From Eunapius fragilis (lineage: Eukaryota; Porifera; Demospongiae; Spongillida; Spongillidae): DNA of 64,000 nt. The position numbers were made by a program, and so were the translations under genes. Of this stretch, positions 1 to 12,527 are shown one piece after another (positions within the stretch are counted from its first letter, which is position 1; each line of letters starts with the position of its first letter). Below the pieces are notes generated by a model. That model was given only the letters and a program-made list of their open reading frames with translations. It made no database searches and was not told the origin of the DNA. The stretch is taken from the NCBI GenBank assembly GCA_963681505.1, contig OY811992.1, positions 4,318,889-4,382,888 on the forward strand, in the 5' to 3' direction.

Positions 1-1006
1 CCTGGCCAATGGGGCTGCTGTCATGCCACTGGTAGTCATAGTAGCAACAATGGTGGGTGTTGTAGGTGGAGTCATCATCATGGTTATACTGGTCATTGTG
101 GTCTGCACAGCGGTAGGCGTGGCTCATGCAAGGAGGTCTTGCAACAATAGCAGGTATGTTTTTACTGCCAGAAACTGTATAGGATTTGTGTTGCATCCAA
201 GTCTAACTACATTCCACACACTAGCAGATAGGGTCGGTGTTTCTAGACTAGGAAAAAAGTGAACAGTGTCACTTTGTCAACCCCTATTGCCACGTAAGGT
301 TTGAAAGCATTAATTTGCTCTCATAACCCAGTACAATTTCTCATTTAGTCTTTAACCTGCACTGCAATATAAAATGATACTGATCATTAGTATGGGGTAC
401 ACACCTAAGAGCTGGGCTGTTGTTAGAATCAACTTGCATGAGATTGTATACATAGTGCAAACCTCAGCAATTGATAACATTCCAGAGAAGGGCTGCATAC
501 AAATATCTTAGTGGCAAGCAAATTCACATGCAAGCACTTTGTCTTCAGCACTTTCTAATACCAACCAGATCAGTGACATCTTTGATCATATGCAAACAGT
601 TGCCACATACAAAAGATTTTATTAATCGATGATCCTTTTACAGAACTGTCAAATGTATGAAGTGTGGATTTACATGGATAACATATATGTAGATAGTTAT
701 ATGCCGCTACATAACACTACACCAGTACTTGAGGATCAAAAATTTTAGCCCAGAGAACTAAAATGTAGTCTGGATTTGGGGGGGACATTTTTAACAATGC
801 AGTCTGGGACAACTGAAATAGTTCCCAGAAGTGACAGAAATGACTGATCTCCTCCATGCATGACCATACTTTGTCATGTCATTTATTGGCAACACACACA
901 CACACACACACACATGCATGCACACACAAACACACACAAACACACACACATGCATGCACACACAAACACACACACAAACACACACATGCATGCACACACA
1001 ATCACA

Positions 1007-1069
<63 letters not shown>

Positions 1070-1326
1070 GTGCCACAGAGGCAGTGCAGGTGTATGAGAC
1101 TATCCAGGAGGTTAACCACACGCTATATCAGAAGAATGAAGAACTACCTCCCAATCATATCTCCAAGGACTATGAGGAGGCTCTCATTGACATGACACTA
1201 AATGATGCATATGGACCACATCAGGGCAATGAAGCACAAGCTTCCCCTCAAATGTCCAAGGGCTGTGACATGACACTGAATGATGCATATGACTATGCAA
1301 GCACACAAGTCACCTCAAAGGACTAG
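1..1326 (+). CDS. IgSF receptor paralog A, 3' part (TM and tail exons)
   Basis: Only the last two exons are in the window. The TM exon (1-153, entered mid-exon) encodes a hydrophobic helix rich in Val, Ile and Gly, followed by a basic stop-transfer AHARRS, and ends AGCAG|GTATGT in phase 2. The tail exon (1071-1326) starts at CACAAG|TGCCACAG and encodes about 85 residues ending TSKD. It contains six tyrosines, including YETI, YEEA and two copies of DMTLNDAY. Copy A has one extra Ile before the first DMTLNDAY relative to the other copies. The upstream signal and Ig exons lie before base 1; their presence is inferred from copies B and C. The tail suggests a phosphotyrosine signalling receptor at the plasma membrane. 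An ATTAAA at about 1348 could be the poly(A) signal. Confidence 0.8.
893..1069. repeat. (CA)n microsatellite at splice acceptor, copy A
   Basis: An interrupted (CA)n tract with CATGCATG interruptions fills the 3' end of the intron between the TM and tail exons and runs straight into the AAG acceptor. No ordinary pyrimidine tract separates it from the exon. Open frames of His-Thr or Cys-Val through it are composition artefacts. Confidence 0.95.
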
Positions 1327-3145
1327 CAGATGTGATGTATAAACAAATTAAAACAAAGCCAGATTACAGAATTTTTTTAGAATTTCAAAGAGACTTTAAT
1401 TTTTTTCTCTCAATATTTTATTGTGTTTGGACAGAGGTACACACACTACACATACAAACAGCTACACATAACATTCATACGCCTGCTGCACGGAGTTAGG
1501 GCATGAGTGAGTGAGGATGGTATGAGTGAGTGAGGATGGTATGAGCATTAGCTCTAATTAAGGAGTGACTGAGCTGACCACAAAGATCACCCAACGCCTT
1601 GGATTTACAGCCATTCCCATGAATGGCCAAGTTGTGAAATGGCCTTGAGAGCCTTTGGACTCCAGGCTCCATGACTCTCTACCCTCCAATGGGATACACT
1701 TCCAGCCCAATTTCACGTTTTGTGTCATTTTCAGAGTGGAATTCAGCTGCTCTTGCAGCAACACCTGAGTACATGCCCACTTCCATCATAATAATAGAAT
1801 TGAGCAGGGATTAACAGTGACATCAACAGCTGCTGCATGAGGTGCCACTGTCCCAATTGGTCACTAAGATATCTGCTGGTCCAGTCCTTGAGCTGTCTTG
1901 ACCCCAGCCGCTACCAACTTCATGATGTGAAGAAGATTAGCTAACTCTACGGAAGGTATTGTGCACAATGCACCACGTATGGTGCTATGCCTCAAGGTGA
2001 CATCACCCCCTCTCTTGCAGGTAACAAAATGATGCCCAGAGGGGTCCAGTGAATCACTTGAACAAAGAGGCAAGCTCCGCAAGCCATCAAGTTTGCATCT
2101 AAATCCACAGAGGAAGACACCATGTAACTAAATACTTGTGGTTCAAAGTGCAAACACATGCTGACTGATGGATCTACAGAGATCCAAGCTGAAGACTATG
2201 TTTTAAAAATATTGTATTTGTTGTTGATTCCTTGCGCATGATTGTGTTTATTTTTTGAAAACCGGGACCGTGTGATTCTCACAATAGGAGGGTTTTGCAG
2301 GGAGTTTTTTTTTTTGTTTGTTTTTTTATCGCCATCGGTGAGTTCAAGTAGATGGATAACTCGCACAAACCTTAGGCCGATGGTAGACTATGCCGTCCAC
2401 TTTTAAAAATAGCAGGATGTAGGGCCATGCTGCGTATTAGGTCTGGGGAAGAGACTAGCGTGCAGTGCAAACTGGTGTGTATTGAGAGCAGGAATGACAG
2501 AGATAAATTTTCACTGGCACAAATGCGTACACACTACGATGATGAAGTTAATCTGCACTGCGTGGTATTTTGGATTACTGTTAAAAATGTGGTACCAATG
2601 TGAAATATCAACACTACTATAAGTAAACGCTTTCATTAACTATAGACCCCTTTCATATGACGTCAAAAATCAATTCATATGAGGTATATTCAATGCTGCC
2701 CGCCATCTTGGTGCTCAAGTTACTATAGAACGGTATGGGCAATTTACAGTTTTTAATTATTATGCCTGTTTTGGGCCTCGTATTATTCTTACCATGGAAT
2801 GATGTCAGTGCCCACTGTAAATAAAAATAAAACCAAACTCATAATCACTTACTGTGAACGTACAGTAAATTAATAACCAAAACCTTTGTTTTGCCCATAC
2901 CATCCTATATCACCAAGATGGCGGACAACAAATAATTTTACTCTCAATGAATTCATTGCTCACCCGATGAAAATGGTCTATAGCAGAAACGTCACGTATA
3001 CAATGTTTACATACATCTGCACTGATTTGCACAGCACTAGATAAACTAGAGGCCTGTTGCAGCCCTGCATGCATTTTTCATCTATCTTAAAGGAGGTACA
3101 CTAGCATAGTGCGTATGCTGCCCGCGCGAACTGATTTTCCCAATC
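1327..3145. other. Downstream flank of copy A (repeated flank I)
   Basis: This flank follows the tail exon and is shared with the flanks after copies B, C, D and partly E, so it is part of the duplicated unit. It contains a minus-strand retroelement relic (1558-2082). The 2640-3000 stretch recurs only after copy D (43450-43850). No gene is seen outside the relic. Confidence 0.7.
1558..2082 (-). pseudogene. Decayed non-LTR retrotransposon C-terminal fragment
   Basis: Two broken minus-strand frames (2082-1864, then 1764-1558). The first contains HHFVTCKRGGDVTLRHSTIR, which parallels HALTCKRGSDVIARHNHLR in the open fragment at 29271-30440. The second contains GWKCIPL, matching GWSCIPL there. 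Order and spacing agree with the post-RT zinc-finger and nuclease-like region of that element. Frames are interrupted, so it is a relic. Paralogous relics sit after every tail exon, so it was probably present before the array duplicated. Confidence 0.6.
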
Positions 3146-4030
3146 AGGAACTACGATTGTAGTTGCTATAATTGACCCGGGTCGTGAAATCATTAAAAAC
3201 GCGACCCGCGTATAACTCGCGTACCGAGAAACGGATAGTGTAGCTCTTTGTTGCTATCGAACCAGAAGGCAAAGACGGTCATTATAATGATTTATTGCAG
3301 TCTTCAAACTGCTTGCTTTAAGAGAACAAAAAAAAACAAAAAATTCGTGTTTTACCTCGTCCCCAGACCAAATCTTCTCCGTCGTCAACATCGTCGTCGT
3401 CGTCTTCTCGGGTGAATACAATTCCGGATAGGAATGTTTTTAAAGAGCGCCAACTATACCAATCGCTTTAGAATCTCCTGGAAATCATATGCATGAATAA
3501 AGCATACAACTGACATACGTAATCATTACGTAAAGCAGAGTGTTAAATTGAAGCATTCCCATGGCGACAAAAGAGAGCTAAACAACGAGACGACGAGTTA
3601 GAATTCTCCCGCGTTCCTTACATTGATCCCAAACAAAAGCGGGCGTCTGCTCGTGACGGTAATTGAAGCGGGGGGGGGGGGGGGGGGGGGGGGGGCACTT
3701 GCCAGTATTAATTAATAATCGATAAAAAAAGAATAGAGGAAACAAGTAAAGAAAAACATTTTCTAACGAGAAAGTTGGTGGGATATAGGAATTGGTGGCA
3801 AAGGTGGTGTAAAAAGGAAGGGAACAAGGTTTTGGGAAAAGAAAAATGAGACAAAAATCCTATATTTAGCATTTCTTTCAGTTCTGTTACAATTACATGT
3901 GCTAAATATAGGATTTTTGTCTCATTTTTCTTTTCCCAAAACCTTGTTCCCTTCCTTTTTACGCCACCTTTGCCTCCAATTCCTATATCCCACAAACTTT
4001 CTCATTCGAGAATGTTTTTCTTTACTTGTT
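3146..4030 (-). mobile_element. Composite foldback module, inverted copy
   Basis: Read on the minus strand, this begins with a long hairpin (4030 to 3741, arms about 130 bases). It continues into a tail homologous to 11830-12300 and 33680-34075, with shared blocks around CCAGGAGATTCTAAAGC and GGGTCGCG. The flanks after copies B and D lack it: there CCAA(T/G)TAATAAC.ATATC runs on directly, giving an empty site. This copy also holds extra sequence and a G26 tract (3670-3695). A short acidic open stretch on the minus strand (about 3425-3340, five Asp in a row, then EDLVWGRG and a GTAAAA donor) corresponds to the acidic ORF of the copy at 12032. Confidence 0.65.
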
Positions 4031-4553
4031 ATCTTACTAATGCTTACCTTACCCACAGACTATCAGTTGTCGTCCAACGGGTAATGCAGCTTCCATGTTG
4101 GGGACAATGAAGGTGAACAGGGATGATGAAGAGTGTTTTATTTTATTATTTAGTGTATCTAGTTTTATATTATTGGACATTAGTTTGTATCTTTTATATA
4201 TTCCTTATTATTAAAAAAATAATTAGACATCCTCTACAAGTCTTTTCTTGCATAATATATATTATTGTGGACAACTGTTCATTAGGAGAAAATAATACAG
4301 AGCTTAAAGTAAAGTGCAAACACCTGTGCACACTGTACGCACAGTGTGCATAGGTGTTCACACGGATGTACATAGACACAGCGGTAAAAGATTTGTCACA
4401 GCAACCATCTATTTGCAAGTAACCTATGAGAAAGTTGGTGGCATATAGGATAGTGGTGTACAAAGGAGGGCAAATAATAAGGAAAAATCGTCACTCAGCC
4501 AGTTATCTTCGATGCATCTCCTCAAACCATGCCCAAATTTTTTTGCCCCTCAC
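4031..4553. other. Repeated flank I, continued
   Basis: Unit-level flank also found at 17740-18540, 29000-30830 and 44000-44530. Around 4426-4480 is a single half-arm of the foldback family (GAGAAAGTTGGTGG, then ATATAGGATAGTGGTGTA) without its partner. No gene is seen. Confidence 0.55.
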
Positions 4554-5105
4554 TTACAAGCAACCCCAAACTGCAGTGGTTGAAAAAAAAATCAGAGTTT
4601 TGTTCTTCAGGATGAATGTTGGGCAGAAAGTCCTCAATATGCATGGGCATCTTCTTTCATGTACATGGACATCTTCTTTAATGGAGTTGTTACTGATTGC
4701 CCAGAGATCATTGTGTTCATCCACATACTGCAAAGTGATACATAGCTCTAGGTGAGATACATTGAGATGCAAGGATGGGTGGACGCACTTAGGGAGCATA
4801 AACAGCTTCAACCATGCCTCCTCAGTATTACAAAGGATTACACCTCTCAAAGCTGATGACAAAGCTCTTGCGAATGCTCCTTGTCTGGCATTGGCAGGAA
4901 CAAAGTGCAGAGTAGGAATATTCAGCTCACAAACCTGTTCATATCCTGATTGCTTATGGTTACAGGGTAGCAAGGCATAATTAATGTGCACATGTGTTGC
5001 CCCGTGTTTATTGACCATTGTGTTAGCTCTAAACAGGAAAATATGCACAGCTGATAAACAATCCAGAATGATGGATGCATTGATGCTGTCCTGCAGGTAT
5101 GACAC
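4554..5105 (-). pseudogene. Retrotransposon reverse-transcriptase N-side fragment
   Basis: A 183-residue minus-strand frame contains IPTLHFVPANARQGAFARAL and, about 30 residues later, EEAWLKLFMLPKC. This pattern (a P-x-RHVP-like block, then W-x-KLFMLPKC) is what I associate with the region ahead of the polymerase core in a family of invertebrate non-LTR RT proteins. That is recall, not a search. The frame is open but lacks the polymerase core and is bounded by repeats, including a C25 tract (5105-5129). Shorter broken paralogs occur at 18505-18990, 30830-31270 and 44530-44990. Confidence 0.5.
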
Positions 5106-5304
5106 CCCCCCCCCCCCCCCCCCCCCCCCACTGTGTTTTCATTTTCATGTTGTCATTTTGGTCCCAATTTCATTGTGAATTGCTGAGACAAGAGACTGAC
5201 AACCAAATCCTGAGGTCGTTGGCATGAATCGGCTTCACACGATTTGTACAGTTGTACATATAATCTCTGAATATAAATAGAACAATTCAATGGTCTCCAT
5301 TTCT

Positions 5305-6555
5305 TGTAGCTTCTCATAATCAACTTTTCCTATTGTCTGACAGCCTGCAACCACTAACAGTGACCAAGCCCAGTATTAAAACAAAATCACACTTTGCAAC
5401 AGCCTTATAGAAAATGGATACTACATAGGACATGATAGGTGCAATGCCGCATATTATTTAATAACGCGTCATTGAGCACAAAATCAGTTTACTAATTAAC
5501 CTTACAACGAAGTATACGTACGTACGTGCGCAACCCTCAAGTACTTAAAAATTAATACAAAGTATATATGGGTAAATATTTTGTGGTTAGGCTTATCTGG
5601 GTAAGTTAAAATTTTCCCCATCCCTCTCCCGGATCCCCCCTTTGGGGCCCCGGGGGGGGGGGGGGGGGGGGGGGGGGGGAGGGGGATGGGTAATGATTCC
5701 ATAAGTAGTTAGGTAAGGGGGTGGGGTAGAGGAGTTAGGTAAGGGGGTGGAGTAGAGGAGTTAGGTAAGGGGGTGGAGTAGAGAAGTTAGGTAAGGGGGA
5801 GGGGTTGAGGAGTTAGGTAAGGGGGTGGGGTAGAGGAGTTAGGTAAGGGGGTGGGGTAGAGGAGTTAGGTAAGGGGGTGGAGTAGAGGAGTTAGGTAAGG
5901 GGGTGGGGTAGAGAAGTTAGGTAAGGGGGGTGGAGTAGAGGTAGAGGAGGTAAGGGGGTTAGGTAAGTGAACTACCAACCCCTTAATAATGAGAGGAAAG
6001 CGAGATGCAGTAAAATGGTTTGGTTGGACCCAGCCCCCCCCCCCCTCCCCCCGCAGCTTCACACATCCACCTACCCACCCCCTTTACCTAAATCCTCTAC
6101 CCCACCCCCTTACCTAACTCCTCTACTCCACCCCCTTACCTAACTACTTATCTATCTAATCATTACCCATCCGTTAGCTCCATCTACCAAGAAGCAAGGG
6201 ATGCCATCCCTAGCCCTCCCCCGGCCCCAAAAGGGAGGGGGGGGGGGGGGGGGGGTAACTTACCTGGAATAAGCCTAACCACAAAATTTGCCAATATATA
6301 CTTCGAATTAATTTAAGTACTTAAGTACGTATATTTAAATTCGATCAATTTGTAAACTGGCCGGTGTACGTTTAATTGATACTTAGTACTACATGTACAT
6401 GTGCTCCATGACACGTTATTAAATTGACCTCATTTTCTATTAAGCTAAAATTAAAGTGTGGGTTTTTAAAATTTGGACTTGGTCACTGTTTGTGGTTGCA
6501 GGCTGTTAGTTGGACTCAGAAAAATAGGTGAAGTTAATGATGAGAAGCTACAAGG
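5305..6555. repeat. Large inverted repeat with inward-facing 26-bp arrays
   Basis: The left arm (about 5305-5640) and right arm (about 6240-6555) are diverged reverse complements. They share TTGTGGTTAGGCTTAT, the AATAACGCGTCAT region and the CTGCAACCAC region. The centre holds about nine copies of GGTAAGGGGGTGGAGTAGAGGAGTTA-like units, then about three units in the opposite orientation. G tracts lie at 5652-5679 and near 6236-6255. A second copy at 45250-49830 is interrupted by a transposon. No coding sequence is supported. Confidence 0.75.
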
Positions 6556-6897
6556 ACCTTGAGAAGTTGTTTCTACACATGCCATCCTCAATAATTCATT
6601 TGCATTCACACGGAAACTTCAAGCGGATAAATACAGTGGTGGGACTAAACCTCCTTAACATTTATTTTCATTTCCGGTTCAACTCAACCAGGTACATATT
6701 CTGTAGTGTGGGCTAAATTAAGATTTATAAAACTCCCGCCCCCACCTCTGGTTGAAGGTAACATATTGACACAATCCATTGCTGTGGGTGGTGCCCAGTT
6801 CTGCTGTCACACCAGAGATAGAAAAGTGAAAGACAGCAGAGAGGAGGAGGAGGAGAGGCACACAGAGGGTAGAGACAGAAAGTGAGAGGGAGACAGT

Positions 6898-7560
6898 TCA
6901 CATTCGCTTTACTTGTCCAGTGTAGTCAGTATTGGTGTGAGGAAGGGATGTTCGGCTTAGAAAGTTGACATACGAGACACCTAGATTGATGTGAAGGAAC
7001 TCATCCTTCTCCACCTGCACAGTGAGGGTCTTTCCTTCAGAAAGCTGGTAACCATGGCAGTGACCTTCTGCTGATTAGCCGAAGGAGCAAACAGAACGTG
7101 CAACGTCCCGGCAACGCTGTGAGAACCAAGGAGCCAGAAGTGAGCATCAGAGTAACCAAGGACACCATCCAGCATGCGAAGCTGTGTGGGATAAAAAGGG
7201 TTAATGTAAAAACAGGCATTTTTCCAGATTACTTTGCAGTGGAGGGGGTAAAGTTTAAATAGCTAGACAAGAAGATTCCAATTGCATGTACTTTTTAGCA
7301 ATGTGGGCGTGACCACTTGGAGAGATAGAGGCATGTGATTTTCAAGAGAGAACTACCTTCTCCGGAGATGCATTTAGCTCCTCAGGACAGGGTGTGGCCA
7401 GGAGCAGGATGTGGGTGGACTCCTTGAGGTGGGGTATGACAGAGATGATGATCATTGCAGCGATGAACATTGAGCAGGCAGCGTCAGCAGCAACCCACCC
7501 CAGCTGCTAGCACAACAAGGACCGAGGAGATTATCACACCCACGTCAGCCAACACATAGG
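6898..7560 (-). pseudogene. Zinc transporter (SLC30A5/ZnT5-like) pseudogene, copy 1
   Basis: Two minus-strand exons. Exon a (7503-7357) encodes LGWVAADAACSMFIAAMI, then VIPHLKEST, a CDF transporter TM segment (D-x-x-CS-x-FIA, SVIP-LK). Exon b (7181-6898) encodes LDGVLGYSDAHFWLLGSHS, then AGTLHV, the CDF cytoplasmic C-terminal domain; HFW and AGT-H are hallmarks of the ZnT5-7 group, and the later QVEKD pattern points to ZnT5. An 11-base loss after GAAAGA (near 7035), relative to copy 2, shifts the frame before QVEKDEF. A remnant of the preceding TM exon lies at about 7505-7560. ZnT5-type proteins load zinc into the early secretory pathway; this copy is broken. Confidence 0.7.
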
Positions 7561-9200
<1,640 letters not shown>

Positions 9201-9700
9201 TCATACCTTCAACAGTGGCAAGGTTAAGGTCATGTTCGTAAATAGGGTGGAGATGTGATGACCTGCTTCCACGAATGCACAGAACAGCAGCACGAAGGAA
9301 AGCATAAGAGAGTTGAGTGCATAGCCAGAGCTAACTACAAAAGAATAGGGTTTGTCCTGCTTGGTGGAAATCATGTCTGCCAAACGCCTGTAAAATGTTG
9401 AACACTCACGAGCCATTCCTCCTGTTGTACTAAAAACCAGTGGTGTAAAGACCCCATGCTCAACCTCTTTCACCCGTTGACTATATTGTTGCTTTTTTTC
9501 TGATTCATGTCTGTGGTATATTGCTGGCAAGTCCATGGAACGGTCGGTAGCTTGGAGCATTAGGGTGGAAAACCCTTACATCAAGGTAAGCATCCTGACC
9601 AACAAACCCTGGCATGTATATCGAGACGTGAATTCTCATCAGTGTTGGCAGATTTGTGCTGAAAGCCTTCACCATTCAGTGGTTGTAAGTGAGGCCAGAA
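9201..9700 (-). pseudogene. Retrotransposon C-terminal (nuclease-like) relic
   Basis: A minus-strand frame (9560-9201) contains YSQRVKEVEHGVFTPLVFST, then TGGMARE, followed by RRLADMIS and KQDKPYS. The preceding segment, read in two frames at about 9700-9560, gives NSRLDIHAR and DAYLDVRVFHPNAPSYR. This C-terminal pattern (RLD-x-RA, D-V-R-x-F-x-PNAPSYR, then FTPLVFS-x-GGM) is common in invertebrate RT polyproteins and resembles a PD-(D/E)XK-type core; that family placement is from memory. Frameshifts mark it as a relic. Better-preserved paralogs are at 19310-19812 and 31603-32060. Confidence 0.6.
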
Positions 9701-11534
9701 AATTGGAAATCTTTATGATCTTGATGCTACTACTGCCCAGTCTTGGGTTTACTAATGGGTAAATTAAACAATATGGGTGACCTTATTACATGTGACTCAC
9801 ACAGAAAGATTTGTGGATGAGTACCACCTATAAGCCATCCTGTTCGGCCCTCCCATGCACAATTACAACAAGCTCATGTATGATTAATATTTAAACATGA
9901 GCCATTAGTTTTTCTATGGCGGCTTGTACGTCTTTGTAATCAAACAGAAATGGACCATCAACATTAGTTATGACAACATTTGAAAACCACAATGATAACT
10001 GCATTAGTGGGATTATGCCTTAAAAGATATACTACCTTATAGAGTTGTATGTATGAATAGGCGGGCACAGAAAATACCTTCACTGCGTTTGACAAAATAT
10101 GAATTAAACAGCTTTTCTATGTACAATTGGTTAGGTCAGTTGGTCCCCCCTCACTCCATGAACGTAAAAGTATTGGTTGATTATATTTGCCATGCAATGA
10201 TTTTATATTGTATAGGAGATCGAAATTTCTGTTACACTGTCCTTTGTCTGGGCGTACGTCTAAGAAATCCTGTTTATCTTGAAACTTTTAAGTTGTTAAG
10301 TCACAATGCTTCACCACAAGAAGTAAATTCAATCCCAGCCTCAACATTGAGCAAGATTGCAACATGTTTTCAAGATATTCTGTTTGTTATTAATGAAGGT
10401 TAAAGTTATGCAAAACTTTTTAAAAAAGATTGTTCAATTACTGAGGCTTGTTCCTTACTTAATATTCTCGATAGAGTTGATACCCAGTGGAAATAAGAAA
10501 AGTCTGAATTTTTTGCTGCAATTGGTATAGCTACATATTCAAAAGGTGGCAATGGATTAACCATCATCACTGAGCCAATTGAAAGGATTCCGAAGGTTAA
10601 AGGTGCAATCTTGGACTCAGGTTTCAATGGCAGTGTTGTCAAGTGTTCCCTGACGACATGGTTGGGAGGCTTGTGTGTAGTGTACATTGAAGTAGGTTTC
10701 CGAGTTGCTCTAATAAAATCTTCTCACCTCAAAATCCTGATTAAGTATGTATTATTTGCATAGGCTTTCAATTTTGAACTTCTTAGTTGACAGTACCCAC
10801 TGAATGGTCGGTCACCTTTAAAAATCTTGGATATGCGCCTGCGCACACACATAACAAACACATCGCTCCCATCAAAAAAGCGCTTTATAACTTCCCCCTT
10901 AAGGTTGAGGCGGCGTGTGATTTGCAATATTATGACGTCACGTCAATCTGCATTCTGATTTGTGCCACCGCAGCTGTGACGTACGCGGGTCTGGTATGAG
11001 ACCATAATTAGAAGTTGTTCGATCTAAATATGCAGCACGCAGTACATAGCCCCGCTACAGGAAAAAGTATTGTGTTCCCGAACACGATTATATCAAACTT
11101 ATTAACTTTTAGTTTAGCTACATGTATCGTTGATACAAGCTCATGAATATAAAATGACATAAGGCCATGACGATTTGAATTTTCGTTCCACGGACTCCGC
11201 CGCTCGAAACTAAAAATAAAAAAATTAAATTCAAAGCCATTGACCGCGTGACAGGAACGAATGGCGTACTTAGAGTTTGTGCCACTACAAAAGAGGTTGT
11301 ATTGCCTCGGCGTATACATAAATGTGAATGGGAAGAGTCCAAGAGACGTTTGGCAGCTTATTTGATCGCACAATGGCAATGTCAAGATCGACTGTCGTGA
11401 AAACTGAAATCTCTCCCTCAGATCTTGGCGCACATCATATTGTAGACTTGGATACGCCTACCCTGTTTGTCAGCAATTTGGCTGTACAATGTCCATTACT
11501 GCGTTACTCAAGATCAGAATGATAAAATAACAAG
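9701..11534. other. Repeated flank II leading to copy B
   Basis: This spacer is closely repeated at 19810-21300 and 32060-33390, and partly at 62370-63430. A 116-codon frame (10053-10403) is not conserved intact in the other copies, so I do not call a gene. A segment at about 11160-11530 is absent from the spacers upstream of C and D, so it is an insertion or was lost there. No function is recognised. Confidence 0.5.
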
Positions 11535-12300
11535 TAAATAAAAACATTCTCTCTGAGAAAGTTCGTGGGATATAGGTTTTGCAGGCAAATAGTATACTGG
11601 TGTAAAAAGCAAGGAAACAAGTTTTATCAGAAGGGAAAATGTAATAGTCCTATATTTAGCACACTTCGACTAAGGCATATGCTGTTTCTGTGCTGAATAT
11701 AGGACTATTACATTTCCCCTTCTGATAAAACTTGTTTCCTTGCTTTTTACACCAGTATACTATTTGCCTGCAAAACCTATATCCCACGAACTTTCTCTGA
11801 GAGAATGTTTTTATTTACTTGTTTCCTTAATTTTTTAACACCCAAATCACTGTTGCATCGCAGGTTTCCCCCCTTTCATTTAATTCAATCCAGACGTATT
11901 GTGAAAATTTTCTAGGTACTTTTGCTTAATTAGACTTGATAAGACCGTATATAGGCGTTTAGGCTTTTGTGTATTGAAGCGAGTCCTCCAGCAAATTCTA
12001 AAGCTATTGGTGCAATTTTCATTGCTTAAAAGTGTTCCTGTCCCGAGTTATGAGTTCTCAAGAAGCAGAAGCAGAAGAAGACGACCCGCACATTATTTTT
12101 GGAGGGGAACGAGGACAGCAGTATTTTTCGTTCTCGACAACCACGCGGTTCTACGACGTGAAACAAAAACGAAACTACTCAGTTTTGACTTCTAGATCGA
12201 TTGCCGCAACAAGTTAGACGATCCGATCGTCGGGAGCGAAGCTAGGGTAGGGTAGCGGGATTTTAATTAAATTCATAGTCGGGGTCAAAACCTCTCTAGC
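11535..12300 (+). mobile_element. Composite foldback module upstream of copy B
   Basis: The hairpin at about 11530-11825 has arms of about 130 bases starting AACAAGTAAATAAAAAC. The arms match each other almost perfectly through ATATAGG and TTTAGCA/CTGAATA to a loop near 11670-11690. The hairpin is followed by a tail (11830-12300) homologous to the copies at 33680-34075 and, inverted, 3146-3740. The spacer upstream of copy C lacks it (CATGAAATATAAAATCGATG is continuous at about 21292). It lies 230-990 bases ahead of the receptor B start codon. Confidence 0.65.
12032..12217 (+). CDS. Small acidic ORF inside the foldback module
   Basis: A 61-codon frame with a better internal start at MSSQEAEAEEDDPH and continuing IIFGGERGQQYFSF. 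The equivalent position in the module at 33,780 has a stop after EEEE in the same frame. The inverted module near 3.4 kb has a comparable acidic run followed by a donor-like site. It may be a captured 5' exon or chance coding potential. I do not recognise it. Confidence 0.25.
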   Translation: MFLSRVMSSQEAEAEEDDPHIIFGGERGQQYFSFSTTTRFYDVKQKRNYSVLTSRSIAATS

Positions 12301-12475
12301 GACACTTCCGATATTAAATAAGTTTACGGTGGGGGAAACACGGAAATGGATCAGCCCGCCGCAGAATTAAATTCACTTTTTTTTTTTCTGCCGCCGCCGC
12401 ATCGGGCCGCGGGAATCCGTGAAACGACTTATCAATTCGTCGTGGCCTAACAGAGCTCAATCAGTCAAGGTCAGT

Positions 12476-12481
12476 CACGTG
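12476..12481. promoter_or_regulatory. Conserved CACGTG (E-box) upstream of receptor B
   Basis: CACGTG within GTCACGTGCTTTATTAC, 52 bases upstream of the start codon. The same block precedes copies C and D, which suggests part of the proximal promoter or 5' UTR. The factor, if any, is unknown. Confidence 0.4.
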
Positions 12482-12527
12482 CTTTATTACTACAATAGCG
12501 CTCGCAAACAGACGCCTTATAACACAG

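Noticed and set aside
791-1326. Overlapping His-Thr and Cys-Val frames across CA tracts (also near 15.8, 27.2, 37.0 and 59.0 kb)
   Set aside because: Dinucleotide repeats are open in several frames on both strands. Only the exon after CACAAG is supported.
1071-1326. A classic ITAM in the receptor tail
   Set aside because: Only YETI fits Y-x-x-I/L; no second Y-x-x-I/L lies 6-12 residues away, and the -2 residue does not fit an ITIM.
10053-10403. A 116-codon spacer frame as a gene
   Set aside because: Paralogous spacers at 20189 and 32471 break or alter the frame by indels, so it is not under coding constraint.
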